Of a stretch of DNA of 64,000 bases, positions 6,249 to 14,567 are shown one piece after another. The position numbers and the translations under genes were made by a program. Origin of the DNA: Pedobacter sp. Leaf41 (lineage in GTDB: Bacteria; Bacteroidota; Bacteroidia; Sphingobacteriales; Sphingobacteriaceae); NCBI RefSeq assembly GCF_001422545.1, contig NZ_LMLE01000011.1, positions 366,854 to 430,853 on the forward strand, written 5' to 3'. Numbering within the stretch: the first letter of the stretch is position 1; the number at the start of each line of letters is the position of its first letter. The notes under the pieces are model-generated. The model searched no databases. It saw only the letters and a list, made by a program, of their open reading frames with translations, and had not been told where the DNA came from.

Positions 6249-8297
6249 CTAGAGTTTTAAAGCAGTGCCGATATAAAAATTTATCCCAGCAGCCGGGTTG
6301 TAAAATCGGTTACCTACTGCGTTTAAATCATTTCCTAAACTATATTTTTGGTTAAACAAGTTGTTAATTCCCACAAAAAGATCGGAATCCAGTTTTCCAA
6401 TCTTTAATTTATTGATGCCGGTTTTTACTTCTACGAGGTTGTATTTCTCTGCAAAAGCAGCATTGCTATCGTTAAGCGGTATGGCGGATGTGTAGTTATG
6501 TTGAGCAAAAAGATAAATTCCATTTTTGAACTCCATCAGCAAACTGTTCACCAATACATTCGCAGGCACTCCGGTCAATCTGTTGCCAGAGAAATTTAAG
6601 TCTCCATTCTGAAAATCCCTAAATCTGAAACGGTTGTATGTATAATTGCTTCTGATTTGAATGCTGCTAACCCGAGAAATATCGCTTTTCCATACCCAAA
6701 GTGATGTTTCCAATTCAACGCCTTGTTGTTTGGTTCCTCCAGCGTTAATAAAGTATTCCGTATCATTTGCGTTTAACCTTCTTACGATGGCATCCTGTAA
6801 TTCGAAATGAAAAATATTTGCATTGGCATAAAAGCGATTGTTTTTGCTGTTAAATCGTAAACCTGCCTCGTAATTCCAGCCTAGCTCGGCTTGGAGGTTA
6901 TTATTTATATTGTTACCTGATGCCCGAACTTCGGCAATAGTAGGTGGCGAATAACCTTTGCTAACGGATGCTCTTAACGAAACTACCTTGCTTAATAAAT
7001 AGGAGGCTGCAATTTTTGGCATTACCTGGTTACGGAATTTGCGTTTTTGTACGTCAACAGGAATAGGGAAAACGCTTTCGTACTGATAATTGAAGAAATT
7101 AATACTTGTAGCCAACTCAAATAAAAGTTTGCGCTTAATGTCAAAATTAATTCTGGCAAAGGCAAAATCCTGGTTCGCTTTTAACCGGTCGAATACTTGC
7201 AAATTTGAAGGCTCGCCTGCGCTATTGTCAAAATTTTTAATTTGTGTTTTAGTTCCTGCAGTTTCAGCTCCAAGCTGTGCATTCCATTTAAGATCTTTTT
7301 CTGATTCTGCATATTCGACGAAAGTTCTCAATCCTAATGTACTTTCATAACGTTTTTCATAGTTGGTTATAAATGGGTTTTTGAAATCGGTATAAGAGGT
7401 GAAAAGGGAAATGACATGTTTAAATTTTGGTGCAATTTGATAGTTATTGGTAAGGCCAGCTAGCGTTGATTTATTAAATATACCTGCTTTTTGGGCAATC
7501 GCTCCGGGTAATGTGGCTGTTGCTGGTCTCGCCGATCTGGGGTTTTGCTCCAGCTGCTGAAACGTAAGTCCGCCAGGAGTATTGTAACTTAAGTCGCTGT
7601 AAAATGCAAAAAGTTTTAAGCTTCCCTTATTGTAATCTAATTGATGTGCCGTTTGAAAGTACTTCCGGCTCATGTCGCTATTTTCTCTATATCCATCGCT
7701 CCGTTGATAACCCTGGAAAATACTGAAACTGTATTTTTTAAATTGATGCTGAATCTTCGCAGTTTGATGAAATAGTCCATAAGACCCGGCAGTAACTGTT
7801 GCTCTAACCTTACTTGTATTTTCATCAGTTGAAGAAATTAATACTGCCCCACCTGTATTGGCACCAAAAATATTGGCTTCAGGCCCTTTGTAAATTTCTA
7901 CTGATTGCAAAGCCAAAGGATCAATTGAGTTTAAATAAGTATTTCCTCCTGCATCTGTGAGTGGAATTTCGTCTAGATAAATTTTGATGTTCCTGATCCC
8001 AAAAGGTGAACGTAATAAACTTCCGCGTAGCGATAAACGGTAACTGCCAGGCGATCTTTCTTCCATCCGTACACCGGTAACGGAATTGAGTGCACTTACC
8101 AACGAAGATTGCTGCTGGTTTTTCAGTTGGTTGCTGTCAATTATATTTACGGCTGAAACCGATCTTAACAAGGGCTGCTTATTGTAGTAGCCTTTTACAA
8201 CAACTTCTTCAAGTTTTTTAGCGGTATCAATTGGAATATTTTGTGCACCAACTTTTAAGCTAAAAACTACTAAAATTAAAAATAGAAACGATTTCAA
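6249..8297 (-). CDS. TonB-dependent outer-membrane receptor
   Basis: A 682-residue protein with a signal peptide (MKSFLFLILVVFSLKVGAQ), then a plug domain from about residue 28 (KKLEEVVVKGYY, SVSAVNIIDSNQL, LRGSLLRSPFGIRNIKIYLD, VEIYKGPEANIFGANTGGAV) and a ~530-residue beta-barrel ending in FYIGTALKL with aromatic beta-signal character. It has no N-terminal CarboxypepD-like domain, unlike SusC-type receptors, so it is a classical siderophore/metal/cobalamin-type receptor; the ligand is unknown. A sorbosone-dehydrogenase-like lipoprotein gene lies upstream on the same strand, separated by a perfect 12-bp inverted repeat. Confidence 0.9.
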   Translation of the reverse strand: MKSFLFLILVVFSLKVGAQNIPIDTAKKLEEVVVKGYYNKQPLLRSVSAVNIIDSNQLKNQQQSSLVSALNSVTGVRMEERSPGSYRLSLRGSLLRSPFGIRNIKIYLDEIPLTDAGGNTYLNSIDPLALQSVEIYKGPEANIFGANTGGAVLISSTDENTSKVRATVTAGSYGLFHQTAKIQHQFKKYSFSIFQGYQRSDGYRENSDMSRKYFQTAHQLDYNKGSLKLFAFYSDLSYNTPGGLTFQQLEQNPRSARPATATLPGAIAQKAGIFNKSTLAGLTNNYQIAPKFKHVISLFTSYTDFKNPFITNYEKRYESTLGLRTFVEYAESEKDLKWNAQLGAETAGTKTQIKNFDNSAGEPSNLQVFDRLKANQDFAFARINFDIKRKLLFELATSINFFNYQYESVFPIPVDVQKRKFRNQVMPKIAASYLLSKVVSLRASVSKGYSPPTIAEVRASGNNINNNLQAELGWNYEAGLRFNSKNNRFYANANIFHFELQDAIVRRLNANDTEYFINAGGTKQQGVELETSLWVWKSDISRVSSIQIRSNYTYNRFRFRDFQNGDLNFSGNRLTGVPANVLVNSLLMEFKNGIYLFAQHNYTSAIPLNDSNAAFAEKYNLVEVKTGINKLKIGKLDSDLFVGINNLFNQKYSLGNDLNAVGNRFYNPAAGINFYIGTALKL

Positions 8298-8320
8298 TAC
8301 GTGATGATTTGGATAAAAAG

Positions 8321-8366
8321 CAATTCGCAGATCAAGCCCTAATGTAGAACTTTAATCTGCGAATTG
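8321..8366. promoter_or_regulatory. Perfect 12-bp inverted repeat upstream of TonB receptor gene
   Basis: CAATTCGCAGAT at 8321-8332 is matched exactly by ATCTGCGAATTG at 8355-8366, with a 22-nt spacer. It lies 24 bp upstream of the receptor start and 17 bp after the end of the preceding gene. No T-run follows on either strand, so a simple intrinsic terminator is unlikely. It could be an operator or an RNA hairpin that separates expression of the two genes. Confidence 0.45.
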
Positions 8367-8382
8367 AAGATCAATATTTAAA

Positions 8383-9702
8383 TTACTTGGCTGCAACCTT
8401 CCAAACTACACCGCTCACATCATCAGCAACTAAAATTGCACCATCTGGTGTTTGGGTTACGCCAACTGGTCTGCCATAAACTTCTGCTTTATCTACATCA
8501 GCGATAAAACCTGTTAAAAAATCTTCTGGTTTCCCTGCAGGTTTTCCATCCTTAAACGGAACAAAAATTACCTTGTAGCCTGCTAAAGCCGAACGGTTCC
8601 ACGAACCATGCTGACCAACAAATGCACCTCCCTGGTATTTCGAAGGGAATTTATCGCCCTTATAAAATGCCAAGCCAAGTGAAGCCGTATGTGAACCAAC
8701 TGCCACATCTGGCACAATTGTTTTCTTTACCAATTCTGGCTTTTGCCCTTTCAACCGTGGGTCTTCATTTTGACCGAAGTAGGCATAAGGCCATCCGTAA
8801 AAACCACCTGGTTTTACGCTGGTAATATAATCAGGAACCAAATCGTCGCCCAAACCATCACGCTCGTTAACCGCAGTCCATAACATGTTGGTGCCAAGCG
8901 CCCAATCTACGCCAACAGGATTGCGTAAACCACTTGCGTAGATTTTTTCCCCTGTACCATCAGGATTTATTTCTAAAATATTTGCTCTTTTTACTTCATT
9001 TTCCATCCCGTTTTCGCCAACATTACTACCAGAACCTACAGTAATATAGATTTTACTTTTATCTGCATTGGTAATTAAATTTCTGGTCCAGTGGTTGTTA
9101 TACCCACCAGCAGGAAGGCTCAAAATTTTCTTACCGGTGCCCGTAATTTTGGTGTCACCAGTTTTATATGGATATTGCCAAAGGCCATCGGTATTGGCTA
9201 CATAGAATGAATTTCCGATGATGGTTACACCGTAAGGTTGATTGAGACCTGTTAAGAAGGTGGTTTTCAACTCTGCAACACCGTCTTTATCCGCATCGCG
9301 ATATAATAGAACGGTATTGGCACTTTCGCCAGCAACTTCAGATTTTGCTTTGCCAGTAACCGCATTTGCCACTTTTTCTTTTGTGCTGCGTTCCGAGTTG
9401 CTCAAAACGATTAATACATCACCATTAGGAGCAATATAAGTGTTCCGCGGACTTTTAATATTTGATGCGAATTTGCTTACCACAAATCCTTCGGGTGCTG
9501 TTGGCATTTTATTCTCTGGCCAACCTATCACTTTGCTAAATTTATTTTTAGCCGCTGTTGTATCTGGAGCTGGTAAATTCACCTGTTGGTTTTCTGTGCT
9601 TACCGTAGTGGAGTCGCCCTGCTCTTCTGATGTTTTGTTAGATTGGCAGCCGAATAATAATGTGGCTGAAAATAAAGTAGTGTAGAGAATCTGTTTTTTC
9701 AT
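8383..9702 (-). CDS. PQQ-type glucose/sorbosone dehydrogenase-like lipoprotein
   Basis: The product is 439 residues from ATG at 9700-9702 (MKKQILYTTLFSATLLFGCQ), a lipoprotein signal with lipobox LLFGC; an upstream ATG at 9735 would place 11 polar residues before it and is rejected. The mature protein is a six-bladed beta-propeller of the glucose/sorbosone dehydrogenase family: APEGFVVSKFASNIKSPR, LNQPYGVTIIGNSFYVAN, YNNHWTRNLI, GLRNPVGVDW, GGFYGWPYAYFG, GQHGSWNRSALAGYKV and GRPVGVTQTPDGAILVADD. Family members oxidise sugars or related compounds with PQQ, or are uncharacterised. Likely in the outer membrane or periplasm; substrate unknown. Confidence 0.85.
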   Translation of the reverse strand: MKKQILYTTLFSATLLFGCQSNKTSEEQGDSTTVSTENQQVNLPAPDTTAAKNKFSKVIGWPENKMPTAPEGFVVSKFASNIKSPRNTYIAPNGDVLIVLSNSERSTKEKVANAVTGKAKSEVAGESANTVLLYRDADKDGVAELKTTFLTGLNQPYGVTIIGNSFYVANTDGLWQYPYKTGDTKITGTGKKILSLPAGGYNNHWTRNLITNADKSKIYITVGSGSNVGENGMENEVKRANILEINPDGTGEKIYASGLRNPVGVDWALGTNMLWTAVNERDGLGDDLVPDYITSVKPGGFYGWPYAYFGQNEDPRLKGQKPELVKKTIVPDVAVGSHTASLGLAFYKGDKFPSKYQGGAFVGQHGSWNRSALAGYKVIFVPFKDGKPAGKPEDFLTGFIADVDKAEVYGRPVGVTQTPDGAILVADDVSGVVWKVAAK

Positions 9703-9880
9703 AATCTGTATTTTTGAGAAAGGGGTGTGTTTCACGAAAAATATAACAGAAAATTAAAGCAGATGTTTTGGCGGTGCTGGTTTAGCGTATTGCCTCAATA
9801 AGCTATTTACCTATCGAGGCAACCGTACTGCATGTTTTATTGAAGATTTTAACTATTGCAAACTCTTAAAGCAAATATCA

Positions 9881-11227
9881 CTATCCCTTTAAAATCTTTG
9901 CCTTTTCACCATCAAATTCTTCTTGCGATAAAATTCCAGCATCCAACAATTCCTTCAAATCAAGCAAGGCTTGCTTTTTACTTGCCATATCATTTTTGGC
10001 TGGTTCAGCAGTTTCTTGTACAGGTGTTTTAGTGGCTTGCGGAGAAAAGTTTGATGGTCCAAATTTTAATAATAATTCGGTAATCTCATTAAAGCCTTTA
10101 ATGTTTGAATAATCGATCGCTTTTTGCTCCTTTACATTTACAATAGCAGGATCGGCAGCTTTTTCCAGAAGAAATTTTACAACATCTTTCTTGCCATTTG
10201 CAGACGCATAGTGCAAAGCAGTGTTGCCGCTTTCATCTTGAATATTTACATCGGCACCCTTCTCTAAAAGCAATTTCAACATATTTAAATGGCCACTTTT
10301 AGCGGCAACATGTAGCATACTTTCGCCACCATATTCATAAGAACTATTAAAAGAAAAACTCGCTGAGATTGAAATATTGTTAGCGGTTTCTACCCATTCG
10401 AGGTAAGAATACATCGAATCATCATTGTTGGTTAACGGCTTTGCATAATTTACATTTACACCATTGTTTAAAAACAACTCCACAATTTCCTTTTGATTAT
10501 TGGCACAGGCGTACCAGATAGGAGAAAGGCCATTTTTTGAAGACACAAAAACATCAGCACCTTTATCGACCAAAATTTTAGTTAGCATTCTGTTCGAATC
10601 GTAACAGGCAATTAACAAAGCAGATTCGCCCTGGTGATTTACGTGATTGATGTTGCCACCATTCTCCAAAATCAATTCTACCATCGGCGTATTTTTGGAT
10701 TTTACTGCAAAAAGTAAAGGTGAGTTTCCTTCTTTATCAGTGGTGTTAATATTTGCGCCATGGTTTAAAAGCATTTGTACCACCTCTTTATTTCTCCAAC
10801 TGGCAGCGATAAGTAAGGCAGTTTGCGCTTCGTTATTTTCTTTATCAACCTCCAAACCTTTTTCTAATAATTTTTCCAAAACCTCTATTTGTCCGTTTTG
10901 AGCGCTAATGTGTAGCAGACTGTTTCCTTTATAATCGTTAATGTCGATTTTTGCGCCTTGATCTAAAAGATACAGCGCCGTTTGTTTCTGCTTTTGTAAG
11001 CAAGCGAAGTAAAACGGTGTTTCACCTGCGTGATCTGCATAATCCAAATCAGCTCCCTCATTGATCAAGATCTGCACTAAATCCAAATAGCCGCGGTGGG
11101 CTGCATAGTGCAGCGCAGTTCTGCCCTTTTCATCGGTATAACCAACTTCAACTTCTTTGTTTGCCAATAAAAGCTCGGCAATTTTTCGCTTACCGCTTTC
11201 GCAGGCAATTATAAATGACATCGACAT
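9881..11227 (-). CDS. Ankyrin-repeat protein with C-terminal SHOCT-like domain
   Basis: This 448-residue protein has about eleven ankyrin repeats (ALHYAAHRGYLDLVQILINE, LLHISAQNGQIEVLEKLLEK, ALLIAASWRNKEVVQMLLNH, MLHVAAKSGHLNMLKLLLEK, ALHYASANGKKDVVKFLLEK). After a linker comes KKQALLDLKELLDAGILSQE then EFDGEKAKILKG, the SHOCT motif, a short domain thought to mediate oligomerisation or membrane association. There is no signal peptide: probably cytoplasmic protein-protein interaction. It starts 11 bp after the stop of the next ankyrin gene, so three ankyrin genes form one minus-strand unit. Confidence 0.9.
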   Translation of the reverse strand: MSMSFIIACESGKRKIAELLLANKEVEVGYTDEKGRTALHYAAHRGYLDLVQILINEGADLDYADHAGETPFYFACLQKQKQTALYLLDQGAKIDINDYKGNSLLHISAQNGQIEVLEKLLEKGLEVDKENNEAQTALLIAASWRNKEVVQMLLNHGANINTTDKEGNSPLLFAVKSKNTPMVELILENGGNINHVNHQGESALLIACYDSNRMLTKILVDKGADVFVSSKNGLSPIWYACANNQKEIVELFLNNGVNVNYAKPLTNNDDSMYSYLEWVETANNISISASFSFNSSYEYGGESMLHVAAKSGHLNMLKLLLEKGADVNIQDESGNTALHYASANGKKDVVKFLLEKAADPAIVNVKEQKAIDYSNIKGFNEITELLLKFGPSNFSPQATKTPVQETAEPAKNDMASKKQALLDLKELLDAGILSQEEFDGEKAKILKG

Positions 11228-11238
11228 AATTCTTTCTC

Positions 11239-12432
11239 TTAAGCTTGTTTCATTAAAAGTTCTACTGTTTTTATTTTGTAATTATCATTCGATGCAAGCA
11301 TCATTGGCGTTTGATCTTGATCATTACTGATGCTTGCATCGGCACCATTTTCGAGCAAAAGTTTCACCTTACGATAAGTTTCTTTCGCTTTATCATGATC
11401 GTCATTTACGTTATAAGCACAAACTTTATGCAATAAAGTATTGCCTTTTTCATCTTGCGCATTGATATCAACAATGCCTGTGTCTAAAATCGCCTGAATA
11501 ATTTCTACAGATTTTCCTGCAGCCATATCTAAAGCTGTTTTTTGCTCTCCATAACGATTACATGCTTTTTGTAAATCTGCACCATCATTGATCAACTGCT
11601 TAATGATAGCCTGGTTGGTTTCCAAACTATCAAAATTAATTTCTGTGATATAATTGAACAACGCTGTTTGGCCCACACCGTTTATCTCATTTAAATTTGG
11701 CGATGCATATTCGCTAAGTTTTAAGTAAGCATTAAGGTCGTGATTCCAGATGATGGCATAGTAAAACGCATTATTTCCATCATCATCAACATGGTTAGGG
11801 TCGGCGCCATTGGCTAATAGTACATCGATAAAAAATGGCTTTCGAAACCTTAGCGCAGAAATTAAGGCAGTTTCATTTTTGATGTTTGGCGCATCCACAT
11901 CGAGGCCCATTTGTGCCAACGGGTTAATGTAGTGGTATATGCGTTGAATATATTCATCGCCACTGAGCCCATGTGGTGCATTTGCTTTCACCAATTGATG
12001 AATGATGTTTTCATCTTCATGATTCATGAAATTAATGTCGCAACCATGATTAACTAAGCTTTGGATACAGCTTAAAGTAGCACCACGAAGAAATGCGAAG
12101 CTTAGTAAAGTTTCACCTTTTATCTCATCGTTTATATTCGTAAAATGAGTGATGAACGTGTCAAAAAAAGCATTTATTTCATCATCAATATCCCTGTAAT
12201 TGAACAAAACATCGAAGAAGCTATATTGGAAACTGTCGTATTCATAAATATCGGTTTCAATAATTTTTTGTTGTACAAACAATTCCAAGATTTCGAATTG
12301 CTTGTTTTGAATTAAAATTTCAATCAGCATTGCTTTCACCTGAATATTTAGATCAGTTGGCAATTTCTCACCGTTCGCAAGTGCTGTAATTGTGTTGGTA
12401 AAATCTCTGTTTCGTATCGATTCTTCTAACAT
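11239..12432 (-). CDS. Ankyrin-repeat protein, paralogue 2 of tandem pair
   Basis: A 397-residue protein with scattered ankyrin repeats (ALISALRFRKPFFIDVLLAN, NGADPNHVDDDGNNAFYYAI, LINDGADLQKACNRYGEQKT, TLLHKVCAYNVN, LLLENGADASISNDQDQTPM). It shares its whole layout with the gene upstream (12432-13637), including LHKVCA...N, KAKETYRKVKLL and a C-terminal KIKTVELLMKQA, so the two arose by duplication. Its ATG overlaps the upstream stop as TAATG, implying translational coupling. The first ~120 residues are helical, without clear repeats. Partner unknown; no signal peptide. Confidence 0.85.
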   Translation of the reverse strand: MLEESIRNRDFTNTITALANGEKLPTDLNIQVKAMLIEILIQNKQFEILELFVQQKIIETDIYEYDSFQYSFFDVLFNYRDIDDEINAFFDTFITHFTNINDEIKGETLLSFAFLRGATLSCIQSLVNHGCDINFMNHEDENIIHQLVKANAPHGLSGDEYIQRIYHYINPLAQMGLDVDAPNIKNETALISALRFRKPFFIDVLLANGADPNHVDDDGNNAFYYAIIWNHDLNAYLKLSEYASPNLNEINGVGQTALFNYITEINFDSLETNQAIIKQLINDGADLQKACNRYGEQKTALDMAAGKSVEIIQAILDTGIVDINAQDEKGNTLLHKVCAYNVNDDHDKAKETYRKVKLLLENGADASISNDQDQTPMMLASNDNYKIKTVELLMKQA

Positions 12433-13637
12433 TATTGAGCGTTTTTAATTAACAATTCTACTGTTTTTATTTTTAAATTATCATCAGATGCCAACATCAA
12501 GGCAGTTTTATCCTCGTCATTTGTGGCCGTTATATCGGCACCATTTTCAATCAATAGCTTTACTTTTCGATATATTTCTTTAGCTTTTTCAGGTTCATAA
12601 TTAACGTTTTGCGCACAAACTTTATGCAGTAAACTGTTCCCTTGATTATCATTTCTATTCACATCCAATTTGCCAGTTTCTAAAACGCCTTCTAAAATTG
12701 CCGCAGGTTTTTCAGCAATTAAATCCAGTGGTGTGGTTTCAGTACTGTAATAAACGGAGGGCTGGTAAAGATCTGCCCCATCTTCCAATAATTTAATCAA
12801 AAATGTACATTCAGTATCCGAAGTGTACATCATTCTCACATACTCAAACAATAAGGTAACTTGATTTTTATTTACCATCTCAAAATTCGGTAGTGTAAAT
12901 TCTCGCATGATATCGTACATTTTCATGCTTTGCAAGTGTGTTACTGCATAAAAGAAAGCCGAATTTCCTATTTTATCTAAATGGTTTGGATTGGCTCCAT
13001 TTTCTAGTAGAAATGAGAGAAATTGTATTTTGTTAGATTCAACCGCATTTATTAAAGGGGTTTTTTCCACTATATTTTGTGCATCGACTTCTAAGCCTTC
13101 ATTTATTAATAAATTGAGATAACTTATTTGGAGTTTATGCAATTGCTCTTCATTTAAATCAAATCTTTTTTGGTTGTTTTTTACCACCTGGTGGAGGTAA
13201 CTTTCTTCTGCATTGGTTTTGAAATTTACGTCGCAACCAGCATCAATTAAAATTTGAATCAGCTCAAGAGGCACTAGCTTTTCAAAAAAATAACCCAATA
13301 ACGTTTGTGCTGAAACTTCATCATTTAGATTGTCGAATTTTGAAATGAAATTCTTGAAAAACTCCAAACCTTTTTCGTCTGCTTTTAAATACCTGATTAC
13401 TGTTTGGAAAATGCTTCCATCAAAATTTTCGAACTCATAGACATCCGTTTCGATAGTTTTATCCTTAACTAAATGTAAAATTATGTCGTATTGTTCACCG
13501 CGGAAAAGATTATCAAATATTTGCGATTTCTGATGGGGTTGTAGTGTTTTCGGAAGTTTTTCGCCAGCTAAAAGTTTAGCATAGGCATCTGTGAAATTTG
13601 CTGAATTAAAAAGTTGTTCTAAAGTCTGCTCACTCAT
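12432..13637 (-). CDS. Ankyrin-repeat protein, paralogue 1 of tandem pair
   Basis: The product is 401 residues from ATG at 13635-13637 (MSEQTLEQLFNSANFTDAYA); the upstream in-frame ATG at 13655 adds MAIITN and is less likely. The N-terminal helical region resembles the paralogue downstream (LLAGEKLPKTLQPH here, ALANGEKLPTDLN there). Ankyrin repeats follow: LIDAGCDVNFKTNAEESYLH, LLENGANPNHLDKIGNSAFF, LLEDGADLYQPS, LIENGADITATNDEDKTALM. It is first gene of the ankyrin unit; the stop codon overlaps the next start by one base. Function unknown. Confidence 0.85.
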   Translation of the reverse strand: MSEQTLEQLFNSANFTDAYAKLLAGEKLPKTLQPHQKSQIFDNLFRGEQYDIILHLVKDKTIETDVYEFENFDGSIFQTVIRYLKADEKGLEFFKNFISKFDNLNDEVSAQTLLGYFFEKLVPLELIQILIDAGCDVNFKTNAEESYLHQVVKNNQKRFDLNEEQLHKLQISYLNLLINEGLEVDAQNIVEKTPLINAVESNKIQFLSFLLENGANPNHLDKIGNSAFFYAVTHLQSMKMYDIMREFTLPNFEMVNKNQVTLLFEYVRMMYTSDTECTFLIKLLEDGADLYQPSVYYSTETTPLDLIAEKPAAILEGVLETGKLDVNRNDNQGNSLLHKVCAQNVNYEPEKAKEIYRKVKLLIENGADITATNDEDKTALMLASDDNLKIKTVELLIKNAQ

Positions 13638-13811
13638 ATTAGTTATAATAGCCAAGTTTTTGTATACATGTTTTCTAAATAATAAACGTAAATGAGTTGG
13701 AGATGTTCATTATCAACCAACGAATATTCATCTAACACCAGTTATTTAGGGTAAATAATTAAAAAATAGGATGATTTTTTGGAGGGAAGTACTGAGGTAA
13801 ATGTAGAAATT

Positions 13812-14270
13812 TTATTTTGACTCATCAATTCTGATGTTCTCGGTTTGAAATAAAAATTGTTTGTCTCCTTTTTTAATGTAATTTTCAAAAGGTAAACCAT
13901 TGGTTTTTTCAGGTACCGCTACCATAACATATTTACCAGTCTCTTTATATTCAAAATATAAAATATCGAAGGATAATATGATTTTGTTTGCTAAAGGGCT
14001 ATGTTTTCCATCATTACCGATAGAGAACGATTTTTTTCATCACTTTTGATATTGATGAAAAGAAGGTGCTCACCCTTTCCATCAGCCAACTCACAGTAAA
14101 TTTTGTTGCCTCTTTGTCTCCGGTTTTGAATACTTATAAATCCTTAGATGGCTATTCTTTGTCCATCATAGTGGTGTTTGGCATAGGGCGTTTCGTAACA
14201 CTTTTAGCATCTTTGTTAGGCAGCAATTTTCCTTTGTTCAGTTCTGCTTTGCGTGAAATTAAGGAGTAAA
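13812..14270 (-). pseudogene. Decayed gene, product unknown
   Basis: No intact gene spans 13638-14567. On the minus strand the last ~74 codons up to TAA at 13812-13814 are open and look coding (LSFDILYFEYKETGKYVMVA, VPEKTNGLPFENYIKKGDKQ, QTENIRIDESK). Upstream of a poly-A run near 14030 the reading continues only in another frame (CELADGKGEHLLFINIKSDE), and further up in a third (KAELNKGKLLPNKDAK) with stops between. At least two frameshifts plus stops indicate a pseudogene of a small Bacteroidota protein. I do not recognise the family. Confidence 0.5.
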
Positions 14271-14567
14271 AGATAAAACAAGGAAGTTTTAAATCTCGTT
14301 TTCATCAATTTTAAATTAAGTTCATGGAGGTTTAACTTTTGTAATTACGCAACATTTTGCAGTAGACAAATTGAAAGTTAAAGAACTAAAATCATTAACT
14401 AGATCATTTTAGAAAAAATAGTTTCCACCTTCTTATCGATGCTATAAATAACATTACAATGTTCCTTAATTCATTCGATTATTTTATCTTTAGGCGATTT
14501 AAAAAAACTCGGTTTGCAATCTTAATCGAGATAATATTTAACTTATTAAAGCAAAATCAATTTAAAC

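Noticed and set aside
9881..13637. Ankyrin cluster as an effector/immunity pair or phage-defence system
   Set aside because: No toxin domain, nuclease, secretion signal or defence-gene neighbour is visible; kept only as a scaffold cluster.
14066..14269. Plus-strand open frame of 67 codons in the gap before icd
   Set aside because: The opposite strand shows protein-like pieces with frameshifts, so this frame is more likely a shadow of the pseudogene.
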